This document shows positions 47,437 through 57,035 of a stretch of 64,000 nucleotides of DNA, in pieces. The translations under genes and the position numbers were made by a program. Below the pieces are notes generated by a model. The model saw only the letters and a program-made list of their open reading frames with translations. It had not been told where the DNA came from and did no database searches. Source of the DNA: Rhodocyclales bacterium (GTDB lineage Bacteria > Pseudomonadota > Gammaproteobacteria > Burkholderiales > Rhodocyclaceae); NCBI GenBank assembly GCA_028292505.1, contig JAQGMF010000030.1, positions 62,001 through 126,000 on the forward strand, read 5' to 3'. Each line of letters starts with the position of its first letter. Position 1 is the stretch's first letter.

Positions 47437-47946
47437 TCATCGCCCACTCATTTCATTGATCTGTACCTGGCCGGTTTCCAGGTCAACTTCGGTACGCAAC
47501 ATCAATTCGAGCGGCACCGGCTGCGCCCAGATCGACGCTTCGATTCTGACGCTGACGACATTATGCCAATCGAGTACGCTTTCCTGCTGCACCGCTTCGA
47601 CACGCAAAGTGCCATCGACGATGCGCGGTTCAAATGCCAGCAGCGCCTCGCGCACGGCTTGTTCGAGATCGGTGACGTCCAGCGATGACGCCGTTTCGCC
47701 GGAGAACGATGGCATACCGTAATTGAGTACCGAACGCTCGGCTTCCGGGTAGTCGCTCAGACCATCGCGCTCCGACGGGCGCGTAGCATTGAGCAGCCAG
47801 GAAAGATCGCGCAGCACCGCCTCGCGCAACTGCGGTTTGGTCAGAATGCGGCTTTCCTTGGGCTCCTGCTTTTGATCCGGATGGTCGTCTCTCAGCCTGT
47901 CCAGTAAAGCCGGTTGCAGACGATCCTGCGGCAACAACTCAGCCAT
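47437..47946 (-). CDS. tssE: T6SS baseplate subunit TssE (gp25-like)
   Basis: A 169-residue TssE protein related to phage T4 gp25, which joins the baseplate wedge to the sheath. The region LREAVLRDLSWLLNATRPSE and the closing strand VELDLETG-like segment (RTEVDLETGQVQINE) fit the family. Its start overlaps the end of tagJ by 8 nt, so the two are coupled. Confidence 0.92.
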   Translation of the reverse strand: MAELLPQDRLQPALLDRLRDDHPDQKQEPKESRILTKPQLREAVLRDLSWLLNATRPSERDGLSDYPEAERSVLNYGMPSFSGETASSLDVTDLEQAVREALLAFEPRIVDGTLRVEAVQQESVLDWHNVVSVRIEASIWAQPVPLELMLRTEVDLETGQVQINEMSGR

Positions 47947-48787
47947 CGACGGCGCCCGAGGTCTGCGTGGCCTCGTCCTCGCTAGGCTGTGGCACCAGCT
48001 CGATCTTGCGCGTATCCATCAGCGCGAAGTCGCCCGTGTCGGTGGTCCACAAACGCTGACCTGAGCCATGAAAGACCCCTGTTGCAACCTCGTCCCACTC
48101 CGTCTTGCGCGCAAGTTTGACGAGGCCATCGGCGCTAGATTGCGAGCCGGGGTAGCGTGTCGGAATGACGCCGACCGTTTCACCGCCGTTCGCGAACTGG
48201 AAATGCGCAGGCGACCAGACCACGTCGCGCAAGTCCGCAGGCTCTTCGATATCGATCTGGTTCAGACGCGAAAAAGGCACCCAGTAGTAGCGGCCGTTGA
48301 TAACCGCTTCGCATACCGGACCGAGACGCATGTCGGCATCGGCAATCCACTCGAAGGGTTTTCCATCGATCTGCCCGGCAGTCGCGGGGGCCATCTCGAA
48401 TGCCTGCTCGCGCAGGACAAGTGCGCCAGCCTCGTCACCGCGACCGGCAACCAGCATCGACTCGATCAGTAAAGCCAGCCATTGCTCAGGCTGCCCGAAT
48501 ATGACAGGTGACTTTCGCCCCTCGAACACTTCAGCACGCAATACTTCGCAGCGCACCGCCTCGCGATACATCTGCGCCATCGCCAGGGCCGAAGCATCGA
48601 GCTCGGCAGCGACGTTCAACTGCGTCAGCGCACGATCCCATTGACCGAGTACAGACAACAACTGGAACAGGAAAATACGCAGCTTGGCGTCGGACGGATT
48701 GGAACGGATACCCGCTTGGAGCAGCGCCAGAGCCGCTTCAGGATCACCGACTCCAAGGCTCTTTTCGGCTTCTGCGATGGTGCTCAT
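47939..48787 (-). CDS. tagJ: T6SS accessory protein TagJ (ImpE/SciE family)
   Basis: A 282-residue ImpE-family protein. A TPR-like helical N-terminus (LLQAGIRSNPSDAKLRIFLF) is followed by the ImpE domain containing CEAVINGRYYWVPFSRL and RYPGSQSSAD. In P. aeruginosa H1-T6SS, TagJ binds TssB and ClpV and modulates sheath recycling; it is found mainly in one phylogenetic branch of T6SS, the one that also carries PpkA, Fha and PppA. Its presence supports placing this system in that branch. Confidence 0.9.
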   Translation of the reverse strand: MSTIAEAEKSLGVGDPEAALALLQAGIRSNPSDAKLRIFLFQLLSVLGQWDRALTQLNVAAELDASALAMAQMYREAVRCEVLRAEVFEGRKSPVIFGQPEQWLALLIESMLVAGRGDEAGALVLREQAFEMAPATAGQIDGKPFEWIADADMRLGPVCEAVINGRYYWVPFSRLNQIDIEEPADLRDVVWSPAHFQFANGGETVGVIPTRYPGSQSSADGLVKLARKTEWDEVATGVFHGSGQRLWTTDTGDFALMDTRKIELVPQPSEDEATQTSGAVDG

Positions 48788-48840
48788 GTGCGCTACCTCG
48801 ATAGGACTTCGGAATGCTGTTTGAAGACTGCGCCAGGGCG

Positions 48841-49344
48841 TTATGACGGACTAATATCGGTTTCAAACAGCGAGGCGCCACGCGATCCGCCCCTAGACTC
48901 CTGTCCCTGGTACTGCACGGAAATCTTCTGGAAGCCGATGGCCACCGTCTCGATAATGGTCTCGCCGTCCGCCGCCATCTCCAGATCGACCGAGCGGATC
49001 TGCGCCTTCTCCATGACAATCTTGAGATATTCGACCGGGTCTGCACCGCCCGCCTTGCGCACAGTGAGTACGGCTTTCTTGATCGCCTCGTTGGCACGCA
49101 GCGCGACCATCAGTGCTGTCGTCGCGCTATCGACGTCCTTGGTGAAAGTCAGCTCGCTGACGCTAACCTGGTTCGAGCCTGCCGCCTTGCTACCTGCGGT
49201 TACGCTGGCGCTGGCATTGCCGCGCATGCCCCAGGACCACGAGAGAACCTGTATTTCGTCCGGGTGCGCGCTGTCGGTCGAGTCGCCCTTGATCGGCCCC
49301 GTCCTCGCACCGTCGATCTTCATGAACATGTCGCCGGCGGCCAT
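48841..49344 (-). CDS. hcp: Hcp-family T6SS tube protein (second copy)
   Basis: A 167-residue Hcp-family protein with the features MFMKIDGARTGPIKG, EIQVLSWSWGM and KAVLTVRKAGG. It is clearly paralogous to the hcp immediately upstream but has diverged, with an Ala/Ser-rich loop (NASASVTAGSKAAGSN) and a Ser/Gly-rich tail (GQESRGGSRGASLFE). It may form an alternative inner tube or carry a different cargo. It is 120 nt after the first hcp and 53 nt before tagJ. Confidence 0.9.
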   Translation of the reverse strand: MAAGDMFMKIDGARTGPIKGDSTDSAHPDEIQVLSWSWGMRGNASASVTAGSKAAGSNQVSVSELTFTKDVDSATTALMVALRANEAIKKAVLTVRKAGGADPVEYLKIVMEKAQIRSVDLEMAADGETIIETVAIGFQKISVQYQGQESRGGSRGASLFETDISPS

Positions 49345-49464
49345 TTATGTTCCTAACAAGATGATGACAAATCAATACGAGTGCAAACCGACGCAGACTG
49401 CGCGGGAAACACAAACGGGGCGCGGAACGCCAACAGGCGCGCCGCACCCCGACCGGACAACAAA

Positions 49465-49950
49465 TCAGCCGATGGCCTTGTTGGCGGGAATGTCCCACGC
49501 TGCCGTGGAAGTCTTGCCTGCCGCGCCCTTGGCGTCCTGTTCGGTGTACTCGACCTTGAACTTGGCGAAGTTCAGCGAAACGTTCTCGGTCAGGCGGTCT
49601 TCGCCGCCGCTGCCGCCCGTCGACAGCGAGCTGACGATCAGGTCTTCCAGGGTGATCTTGAGGTATTCGAGCGGGCTGTCGCCGGCCTTGCGCACCGTCA
49701 GCACGGCCTTGTCGTAGTGTGTGCCCTTCGAAGCCGCCAGGATCAGCGGGGTCGTCGATTTGTCGACGTACTTGGTGATGGAGATGTCCTGCACGCTGAC
49801 CTTGCCGGCACCAGCGCCGGTTCCCTGGTGTGCGTTGCCCGACTGCGACAGGCCCCAGCTCCATGCCAGGACGTCGATTTCTTTAGCGTGCTTGTCGTCC
49901 TTTGATTCGCCTTCAATGTTGCCAATCTTGATGAACATATCGACTGCCAT
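49465..49950 (-). CDS. hcp: Hcp-family T6SS tube protein (first copy)
   Basis: A 161-residue Hcp-family protein, the secreted hexamer that builds the inner tube and acts as effector chaperone. MFIKIGNIEGESKDDKHAKE at the start, IDVLAWSWGL and YDKAVLTVRKAGDSPLEYL are characteristic. It follows tssC after a 157-nt gap that is long enough for an extra promoter, as is common for hcp genes, which are needed in high amount. Confidence 0.94.
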   Translation of the reverse strand: MAVDMFIKIGNIEGESKDDKHAKEIDVLAWSWGLSQSGNAHQGTGAGAGKVSVQDISITKYVDKSTTPLILAASKGTHYDKAVLTVRKAGDSPLEYLKITLEDLIVSSLSTGGSGGEDRLTENVSLNFAKFKVEYTEQDAKGAAGKTSTAAWDIPANKAIG

Positions 49951-50107
49951 GATTACTCCCCAGAAGTTAGCTGACTAAACACAAACGAGGCATAAACGAG
50001 GTTGAGGCCTTGCCGCCACACCAACGCAGCCGACAAATTACAACCGTGAACACCACAACTTTCAAACCGGCCTGAAGGCAGCATCGCCGCGCTGCCCTCT
50101 CGAAAAA

Positions 50108-51601
50108 TCATGCCGCCTTGGCCGAAGGCAGCTTGGAAACGAGACGCAGCGAAACGGTCAAACCTTCGAGCTGGTAATGCGGACGCAGGAAGAACTTGGC
50201 GGAGTAGTAACCGGGGTTGCCCTCCACTTCTTCCACCACGACCTCGGCAGCCGAGAGAGGGCGACGTGCCTTCGTTTCTTCTGACGAGTGCGCAGGATCC
50301 CCATCGACGTAGTTCATGATCCAGTTCTGCAGCCAGCGCGCCATATCGTCCTTTTCCTTGAAGGAGCCGACCTTGTCGCGCACGATGCATTTCAGATAAT
50401 GCGCAAAGCGGCAGCAGGCGAACAGGTAAGGCAGACGTGCTGCCAAATTGGCGTTGGCGGTCGCATCCGCATCGTCGTACTCGGCAGGTTTCTGCAGGGA
50501 CTGGGCGCCGATGAAGGCAGCAAAGTCGGAGTTCTTCTTGTGGATCAGCGGCATGAAACCGCTCTTTGCCAGTTCCGCTTCGCGACGGTCGCTGATGGCG
50601 ATTTCGGTCGGGCACTTCATATCCACACCGCCATCGTCAGTCGGGAAGGAATGCACCGGCAGGCCTTCGACCGAGCCGCCCGACTCGATGCCGCGAATCC
50701 GCGAGCACCAGCCGTACTGCTTGAACGAGCGGTTGATATTCACCGCCATCGCATAAGCCGAGTTCGCCCATGTGTATTTGCTGTGATCGGCCGCGCCGGT
50801 ATCTTCCTCGAAGTCGAATTCTTCGACCGGGTTGGTCTTCACACCATAAGGAATACGGCCGAGGAAACGCGGCATGGCCAGACCAATGTAACGCGCGTCG
50901 TCGGAGGCGCGCAGCGAACGCCAGCCGGCGTATTCGGGCGTCGAGAAAATCTTGGTCAGATCGCGTGGGTTGGCGAGTTCCTGCCACGATTCCATCTGCA
51001 TAGTCGTCGGCGATGCGCCGGAGATGAAAGGCGAATGTGCGGCGGCACAGACCTTGGCCATTTCGCCGAGCAGTTCCACGTCGGGCGGGCTGTGATCGAA
51101 GTGGTAGTCGCCGACGATGCAGCCGAAAGGCTCGCCGCCGAACTGGCCGTACTCTTCTTCATAGACGCGCTTGAACAACGGGCTTTGATCCCAGGCGGTA
51201 CCTTTGTAACGCTTGAGCGTCTTGCCAAGATCGACCTTGGAGATGTTCATGACGCGAATCTTCAGTTGCTCGTCGGTCTCGGTGTTGTTGACCAGATGAT
51301 GCAGGCCGCGCCAGGCGCCTTCCAGTTTCTGGAAATCGGCGTGGTGCATGATCTGGTTGATCTGCTCGGAGAGTTTTTGATCAAGCTCGGCGATGATCGC
51401 CTCGATCGACTTGACAACGTCATTACCAATCAGAGAGGTCTGCGACAAGGCCTGCTCGGCCAGGGTGCGCACCGCGCGCGAAACGGCATCGCGCGCTTCG
51501 TCGGTCTTGGGTTTGAATTCACGTTGCAGCAGCGAGTCTAGCTCGCCACCTTCGACCACCACCCCTGTCGAGGCTTCGTTTTGTGCTTTCGATTCAGCCA
51601 T
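50108..51601 (-). CDS. tssC: T6SS sheath large subunit TssC (VipB)
   Basis: A 497-residue TssC protein. Visible family segments include KLEGAWRGLHHLVNNTETDE, FGCIVGDYHFDHSPPDVELL and PEYAGWRSLRASDDARYIGL. With TssB it forms the contractile sheath that drives the Hcp tube through the membrane. It lies 56 nt after tssB, and length is normal for the family. Confidence 0.96.
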   Translation of the reverse strand: MAESKAQNEASTGVVVEGGELDSLLQREFKPKTDEARDAVSRAVRTLAEQALSQTSLIGNDVVKSIEAIIAELDQKLSEQINQIMHHADFQKLEGAWRGLHHLVNNTETDEQLKIRVMNISKVDLGKTLKRYKGTAWDQSPLFKRVYEEEYGQFGGEPFGCIVGDYHFDHSPPDVELLGEMAKVCAAAHSPFISGASPTTMQMESWQELANPRDLTKIFSTPEYAGWRSLRASDDARYIGLAMPRFLGRIPYGVKTNPVEEFDFEEDTGAADHSKYTWANSAYAMAVNINRSFKQYGWCSRIRGIESGGSVEGLPVHSFPTDDGGVDMKCPTEIAISDRREAELAKSGFMPLIHKKNSDFAAFIGAQSLQKPAEYDDADATANANLAARLPYLFACCRFAHYLKCIVRDKVGSFKEKDDMARWLQNWIMNYVDGDPAHSSEETKARRPLSAAEVVVEEVEGNPGYYSAKFFLRPHYQLEGLTVSLRLVSKLPSAKAA

Positions 51602-51657
51602 GCTGAACTCCTCTAATTCTCAAAATGAATACGAACGTCCGGGCGCCTAAATACTAC

Positions 51658-52161
51658 TTAGGCGGCATCCTCGGGCTTGGGCGCAGTGGCGAGGCTTTGC
51701 AGCAGCACCGGGTCCTGCAGCACCTTGGCGATGAGATCTTCAGCGCCGCTCTTGCCATCCATGTACGTAATCAGATTGGATAATTGCTGACGCGCCGTGA
51801 GCAGCTTGTTGAGCGAGTCGACCTTGCGCGCCACGGCGGCCGGCGAGAAATCGTCCATGCTGTCGAAAGTCAGCTCGACGTTGAGGCTGCCCTCGCCGGT
51901 AAGCGTGTTGGGCACCTGAAAGGCTACGCGCGGTTTCATCGATTTCATGCGGCTGTCGAAGTTGTCGACGTCGATTTCGAGGAACTTGCGATCCGCAACC
52001 GGCGCCAGCGGTTCGGCGGGTTTGCCGGAGAGGTCGGCGAGCACACCCATTACGAAAGGCAGCTGGACTTTCTTCTCTGCACCGTACAGCTCGACGTCAT
52101 ACTCGATCTGGACACGCGGGGCACGATTGCGTGCGATGAATTTCTGACTGCTGGTCGCCAT
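51658..52161 (-). CDS. tssB: T6SS sheath small subunit TssB (VipA)
   Basis: A 167-residue TssB protein. RVQIEYDVELYGAEKKVQLP at the start, FVMGVLADLSGKP and PNTLTGEGSLNVELTFDSMD are diagnostic. It partners TssC in the sheath and carries the C-terminal helix through which ClpV and TagJ act. A gap of 70 nt separates it from tssA. Confidence 0.96.
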   Translation of the reverse strand: MATSSQKFIARNRAPRVQIEYDVELYGAEKKVQLPFVMGVLADLSGKPAEPLAPVADRKFLEIDVDNFDSRMKSMKPRVAFQVPNTLTGEGSLNVELTFDSMDDFSPAAVARKVDSLNKLLTARQQLSNLITYMDGKSGAEDLIAKVLQDPVLLQSLATAPKPEDAA

Positions 52162-52231
52162 GTTGACCCTCCCAAGGAAAAATTTGATTAACCGCCGGGA
52201 TCACGGAACACCATCCCGGAATTGACCTGCC

Positions 52232-53284
52232 TCAATTCTCCGTTTTATTTAGCTGATCGCCAAGTATTCGTTCAGCTTGTTGCAAACCTTCGGGTGCAAT
52301 TTCGTTGATTGCCTCCAGAAAACTCATGTTCAGCACCCGCTTAGCGCGTCGCAACATGATCTGCGCGGGGTTGCTCGGCTCGGCTCTATCGAGGTACTGG
52401 ATCAACCGGTCGATGCCCGCAACGACGTCTTGGCGCGAGCGAATCTCTCCCGGCCGCGAGCCACCGCTGGCGCCCCCGCTCGCTACGCCGCCAGCCTCAT
52501 CAGCGCCTGCAACCTCGTCGTCACCTTGTGGCGCGATCAGCAGGAAGGCTTGTCGCACGCTATGCAGGATCGATTGCAGCGGCTTGAAGTCGAGTGCGCT
52601 CGCCGCGCCAACCTGCGCCTGCAGGAAGGACGATAACTTGGCCACCAGCTGGATCGTGTCGTCGATGAGCGCACCGAGTTCGCCATTCTGCTCCAGCGCT
52701 TCGCTGAGCATGCCGGAGACTTGCGCCTCGGAATACACCTGCTCGCCTTCGCGCGCCTGCAGCTTGCCTTGCGACAGTTCGATGCCGCGCACGGTGAGGA
52801 GGCCCGACTGGCGTGACTTCAACAGCCAACTGGCGCGCATATCATCGATGAAGGCTTCCGCCGCCACGAGAGGTGCCAATGCGTTGACGCGCATGGTCGG
52901 ATCGTTGTCGTCGTCAGGATCAAGGCCGGGATGAACCCGCTGCCAGTAACGTTCCAGCAAGCCATTGATCAAGGTGAGCCCGACCTGGGTACCCGCGAAA
53001 CCCTGCGTGCGCACCAGCGCGCGCGCGAAGTAGGTGGCAACGCGCACATCGCGAGTCCGTTGCATCAAGCCTTGCGCGAGCTTGAACACCTCGGGCCAGT
53101 CCGGGCCCTGCCCTTCGATTTTTACGCGCGTGCCAGTGTCCGCATTCGAAAACTCCTGCTCGGGCTGGGCTCTGGCCGCCTCCTCGAGTTGCATGAACTC
53201 CGCGTCATATTCCAGGTTCGGCCCGCAGGCATCCTCATCGCCCAGAGGGGACAGCAACGCCTCCACGTCTATGTCTAGCAACAT
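52232..53284 (-). CDS. tssA: T6SS assembly protein TssA
   Basis: A 350-residue TssA (ImpA N-terminal domain) protein. It starts LLDIDVEALLSPLGDEDACG and contains GPDWPEVFKLAQGLMQRTRD. The C-terminal third has a Gly/Ala/Ser-rich linker and a domain ending RRAKRVLNMSFLEAINEIAP, as in the TssA class that caps the baseplate. The ATG at 53284 removes 20 residues from a longer frame. It is the first gene of block 2 and is divergent from tssJ. Confidence 0.92.
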   Translation of the reverse strand: MLLDIDVEALLSPLGDEDACGPNLEYDAEFMQLEEAARAQPEQEFSNADTGTRVKIEGQGPDWPEVFKLAQGLMQRTRDVRVATYFARALVRTQGFAGTQVGLTLINGLLERYWQRVHPGLDPDDDNDPTMRVNALAPLVAAEAFIDDMRASWLLKSRQSGLLTVRGIELSQGKLQAREGEQVYSEAQVSGMLSEALEQNGELGALIDDTIQLVAKLSSFLQAQVGAASALDFKPLQSILHSVRQAFLLIAPQGDDEVAGADEAGGVASGGASGGSRPGEIRSRQDVVAGIDRLIQYLDRAEPSNPAQIMLRRAKRVLNMSFLEAINEIAPEGLQQAERILGDQLNKTEN

Positions 53285-53448
53285 GCCTCGGCCTTTCCAA
53301 GTCTGACGAAGTCCAATTCTCATATGAAGTGCTCGCGCCGCCAAGCATAATTACGCGCTCAAGGTATTGATCTGCATTGAACACCACGGCGGGTCTGGAC
53401 GAAGCTATCATCCACGCATGCCGTTGCCGCTTCCAGGCTTGGGAGCCT

Positions 53449-53472
53449 CAGTTGAAAACTCAGTTGAAAACT
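53449..53472. repeat. 12-bp tandem duplication before tssJ
   Basis: CAGTTGAAAACT is repeated exactly twice in tandem, ending 20 nt before the tssJ start codon and just upstream of its ribosome-binding region. It lies in the 208-nt divergent promoter region of the two T6SS operons. Confidence 0.7.
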
Positions 53473-53492
53473 TTCGGGAAGGATGTTCTGCC

Positions 53493-54041
53493 GTGAAGCG
53501 TTCACTCTCCGCACTGCGCTTGCTTGGACTGGTGCTGCTCGTTGCGTGCACGCTTGCAGGCTGCGCAGGCTTGTTTTCATCGCCTACCGTCGCAGTCATT
53601 GCCATCGCTGCGGACGAAAAACTCAATGTCGACACGCACGGCCGCTCAACGCCGGTCGTGGTGCGGTATTACATACTGAAGAATGATTCGGCGTTCAATT
53701 CATCCGACTTCTTCTCGCTCGCGGAAAAAGATCAGCAGACGCTGGGAGACGCTCTCCTGTCGCGCGAGGAGTTCACCCTGCAACCCGGAGAGAAGAAAGC
53801 CTTCCCGGCCAAAGACGCGGGGATGGGCCAGGTTTTCGCAATCATGGTCTCGTACCGCAATATCGATCGGGCCATCTGGCGGGCCACGGTGCCACTGCCG
53901 CCCAAGAAAACCTCTACGATTCTGGTGAGCCTGAAAAACGATCAGGTCACGCTCAGGAGCGACCAGGTAAAGTTCGACGAAGTCCCGCTCGACAAGTTGC
54001 CGTTTAGCAAGGCACTGCCCAGCCAGGACAAGAAAAAGTAG
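53493..54041 (+). CDS. tssJ: T6SS outer-membrane lipoprotein TssJ
   Basis: A 182-residue lipoprotein with a signal peptide and lipobox LAGC, then the transthyretin-like TssJ fold, recognisable from RSTPVVVRYYILKNDSAFNS and EFTLQPGEKK. TssJ anchors the TssL-TssM membrane complex to the outer membrane. The longer frame from 53367 has no support; the GTG at 53493, preceded by GGGAAGGA, gives the proper signal peptide. It is the first gene of block 3. Confidence 0.9.
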   Translation: MKRSLSALRLLGLVLLVACTLAGCAGLFSSPTVAVIAIAADEKLNVDTHGRSTPVVVRYYILKNDSAFNSSDFFSLAEKDQQTLGDALLSREEFTLQPGEKKAFPAKDAGMGQVFAIMVSYRNIDRAIWRATVPLPPKKTSTILVSLKNDQVTLRSDQVKFDEVPLDKLPFSKALPSQDKKK

Positions 54042-54114
54042 CTAGACTCGAATACCCTGACGCCAGCCAGTACCGGAGCCTCCTTCAACCGCACTCTTCC
54101 AATACGCATACGCC

Positions 54115-55461
54115 ATGTCGTGGTTCAGCAAAGTGGTCTGGTCAGAAGGCTTGTTCCTTCGCCCCCAACATTTCCAGCAACAGGATCGGCACATCGAGTG
54201 GCTGATCGAGGCGCGCACGAAGAGCGCCGGCCCCTTCTTCTGGGGCTTCACTCGCTTGGAAATCGACGAAGCCGCGCTGAACATCGGCAAGATCGCCATC
54301 AAGTCGGCCAGCGGCATATTGCCCGACGGCTCGCCCTTCGATTTTCCCGCCGCCCACAAGGGACCGATCGCACTGGACTTCCCGGCCGATGCGAAAGAAA
54401 CCGTCGTGTGTCTGGCGCTGCCGATGCGTCGTCCGCTGATGGCAGAGTTTGTCGATCCGATGTCCAGCGAATCTTCCGCCGATCCGCTGGCGCGCTTCGA
54501 CGTAGAGGATGAAACTCTGCCCGACTCGGCGACAGCCAGCGCGGCCGCCGAGGTCGTGCAGATCGGCCATCCACGCCTCGTACTCGACGTCGAGTCGCGC
54601 CTCTCCGATGCCTTCATCAAGCTCGGCGTCATTCGCATCGTCGAACGTAAGCCCGACAACAGCTTGCTGATTGATCGCGGTTACATCCCACCGATGCTCG
54701 CTTGCAAAGAAGCACCACAACTGGCGTCGATGCTGCGTGAAGTGCAAGGCCTGCTCAACCAGCGTGGCGACGCGCTCGCCGGCAGGCTGTCGCAAACCGG
54801 CGCCGGCGGTGTCGCGGAGATCGCCGACTTCCTGTTCCTGATGACAGTGAATCGCCATCAGGCGGTGTTCGACCATCTCGTGCAGATATCCCAATTGCAT
54901 CCCGAGCGCCTGTACGCCCAATTGCTCGAACTGATGGGCGAGCTGGCCACACTGACGGCTAGCAACAAGCGTCCGCCGAACATGCCAACCTATCGTCACG
55001 ATGCGCTGCAGGCCAGCTTCGATCCCCTGATCCGCGAAGTACGGCGCGGCCTGTCGGCAATCCTCGAACAAAATGCCATCCAGATAGAGCTGCAAGACCA
55101 CAAGCAAGGCCGCTACGTCGGCATGATTCCCGACAAGGGCCTGCTGCGACAGGCCAGTTTCGTTCTGTCGGTCAATGCACAGATTCCAAGCGAGACCTTG
55201 CGCGCGCGCTTCCCGGCGCAAGCCAAGCTCGGCCCCGTGGAAAAGATCCGCGAGCTCGTCAATCTGGCACTGCCCGGCATCGCCTTGCACCCGCTATCGG
55301 TCGCGCCGCGCCAGATTCCGTTCCACGCCGGCTTTACTTATTTCGAGCTCGACAATACGGGCGAGCTATGGAAACAGCTCGACAGCTCCGGCGGGCTGGG
55401 TATGTATGTGTCGGGCGATTTTCCGGGGCTGGAAGTTTCGCTGTGGGCGATACGGGGTTAG
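54115..55461 (+). CDS. tssK: T6SS baseplate-membrane adaptor TssK
   Basis: A 448-residue TssK protein, full length. VVWSEGLFLRPQHFQQQDRH at the start is diagnostic, and RLVLDVESRL and the closing FPGLEVSLWAI are also conserved. TssK trimers dock the baseplate onto the cytoplasmic domains of TssL and TssM. A 217-nt gap with a palindromic repeat separates it from tssL. Confidence 0.96.
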   Translation: MSWFSKVVWSEGLFLRPQHFQQQDRHIEWLIEARTKSAGPFFWGFTRLEIDEAALNIGKIAIKSASGILPDGSPFDFPAAHKGPIALDFPADAKETVVCLALPMRRPLMAEFVDPMSSESSADPLARFDVEDETLPDSATASAAAEVVQIGHPRLVLDVESRLSDAFIKLGVIRIVERKPDNSLLIDRGYIPPMLACKEAPQLASMLREVQGLLNQRGDALAGRLSQTGAGGVAEIADFLFLMTVNRHQAVFDHLVQISQLHPERLYAQLLELMGELATLTASNKRPPNMPTYRHDALQASFDPLIREVRRGLSAILEQNAIQIELQDHKQGRYVGMIPDKGLLRQASFVLSVNAQIPSETLRARFPAQAKLGPVEKIRELVNLALPGIALHPLSVAPRQIPFHAGFTYFELDNTGELWKQLDSSGGLGMYVSGDFPGLEVSLWAIRG

Positions 55462-55501
55462 CGGTCGAGCCCTGTTAGTTGGATTGAAGGCACAAGGTTC
55501 T

Positions 55502-55587
55502 GTCATTCCCGCGAAAGCGGGAATCCACTTGGTGCGCATGAAGTGTGTTCCAGCGTAGAAGTGGATTCCCGCTTTCGCGGGAATGAC
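55502..55587. repeat. Palindromic dispersed repeat, copy B
   Basis: The 86-bp unit has the same inverted ends (GTCATTCCCGCGAAAGCGGG on the left and its complement on the right). Its interior matches copy A in the opposite orientation (CACTTCTACGC on the minus strand). It lies between tssK and tssL in an otherwise continuous operon, so it must be transcribed and can fold into a long stem in the mRNA. Confidence 0.8.
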
Positions 55588-55678
55588 GGGCTTGAGGTGC
55601 GTACAGCGCTGACATAGAAACGCATTACCGACGGCATGCCTTCGGCATATATTGAATCAAGCGGGGGACATCCACACT

Positions 55679-56992
55679 ATGACAAGCGACGATCCCTTCG
55701 GCCAGCTTCCAGCGGACCGGACTCTGGTCATTCCCAACCCCGGCGCACGACCGGTGCGTCCTGCTGCAGGCGCTACGCCGGGCGGTGCGCGCTTCAGTTT
55801 CGAGCGCGTCGAACTGTCAGCGCTGGACTGGAATTCCGGCCTCAATCCACTGGTCGCGGCCGCCAATCCTTTGTTGAACCTCGTGCCGCAATTGCGCCAA
55901 GCACATCACCCCGATCCAGCGGGCCTGCGCGACACGCTGGCACGCGCCATCCAGACTTTCGAGGCCAAGGCGCGCGAGCGCGGCCTGCTCAATGAACATG
56001 TCGTCGGCGCCCGCTACGCGCTGTGCTGCTTCCTCGATGAGTCCGCCGCCAACACGCCCTGGGGCGAGAAAGTTTGGGCGCAGCGCAGCCTGCTGGTGCA
56101 GTTCCATAACGAAGCCTGGGGCGGCGAAAAATTCTTCCAGCTTCTCGGCAAGATTGCCGAACAACCGGCGACGCACCGCAACTTGCTGGAGCTGTTCTAC
56201 ATCATTCTTTCGCTCGGCTTCGAAGGGCGTTATCGTGTCCTGCCCAACGGCAAGGAACAGCTCGCCACGGTGCGCGAGCGTTTAGGACAAATGATTGCGA
56301 AGGAGCGCGGTGAAACGACGCGCGAGCTGTCGCCGGAATGGGCGACCAACGCCACGCCGAATCGTCCGCTGCGCGACTCGGTGCCGATATGGGTCATCGC
56401 GGCCGTCGCCGCCCTGATCCTCATGATGATTTTCTTCAGCGCTTCTTATGCCTTGAATCGCAATTCGGACCCGACCTTCTCCACCATCCTTGGGCTCAAA
56501 GTGCCACCGCCCATGCCGGTCGCCAAACCTGCCCAGGTCGTGATCGTCAAGGCACCGGATCGCCTGCAGCACTTCCTCACTGACGAAATCAGCGCAGGCA
56601 AACTGACCGTGCGCGACCTGTCGGATCGCAGCATCGTGCTCGCGCAAGGCGATGCGCTGTTCGAAGCGGGCAGCGCTACCCTGTCTACACCTTTCGCCAA
56701 TTTGCTGACCAAGGTCGGCAGCGCCATCGCGCAAGTCGGTGGCAAGGTGCTCGTGCGCGGCCACTCCGACAACCAGCCGATCCGCTCGGCGCGCTTCCCA
56801 TCCAATTGGCATCTTTCGCAGGCACGTGCCGACTCGGTGGCTGCCGCGCTGGCGCCGCAGTTACCAGGGCAAAAAATCCAGACAGAAGGCCGCGCCGACA
56901 GCGAACCGATCACGACCAATGCCACGCCGGAAGGGCGCGCACAGAACCGCCGCGTCGAGATCATCGTGTTTCCCGCGGCAGGTACGAATTGA
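55679..56992 (+). CDS. tssL: T6SS inner-membrane protein TssL with C-terminal OmpA-like domain
   Basis: A 437-residue TssL (DotU family). The cytoplasmic helical domain includes ARYALCCFLDESAANTPWGE and FHNEAWGGEKFFQLL. A single membrane helix lies at about 240-260 (IWVIAAVAALILMMIFF). The periplasmic C-terminal part is an OmpA-like peptidoglycan-binding domain (VRGHSDNQPIRSARFPSNWH), the extended version of TssL that anchors the complex to the wall. The ATG at 55679 is preferred to a TTG at 55652. Confidence 0.95.
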   Translation: MTSDDPFGQLPADRTLVIPNPGARPVRPAAGATPGGARFSFERVELSALDWNSGLNPLVAAANPLLNLVPQLRQAHHPDPAGLRDTLARAIQTFEAKARERGLLNEHVVGARYALCCFLDESAANTPWGEKVWAQRSLLVQFHNEAWGGEKFFQLLGKIAEQPATHRNLLELFYIILSLGFEGRYRVLPNGKEQLATVRERLGQMIAKERGETTRELSPEWATNATPNRPLRDSVPIWVIAAVAALILMMIFFSASYALNRNSDPTFSTILGLKVPPPMPVAKPAQVVIVKAPDRLQHFLTDEISAGKLTVRDLSDRSIVLAQGDALFEAGSATLSTPFANLLTKVGSAIAQVGGKVLVRGHSDNQPIRSARFPSNWHLSQARADSVAAALAPQLPGQKIQTEGRADSEPITTNATPEGRAQNRRVEIIVFPAAGTN

Positions 56993-57035
56993 AATGACCA
57001 TGTTCTGCGCCTACCAGAGCAAGCACCAAACTCCC

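Noticed and set aside
54142..55290. 382-residue minus-strand open frame opposite tssK
   Set aside because: tssK is full length and unmistakable; this is its antisense shadow.
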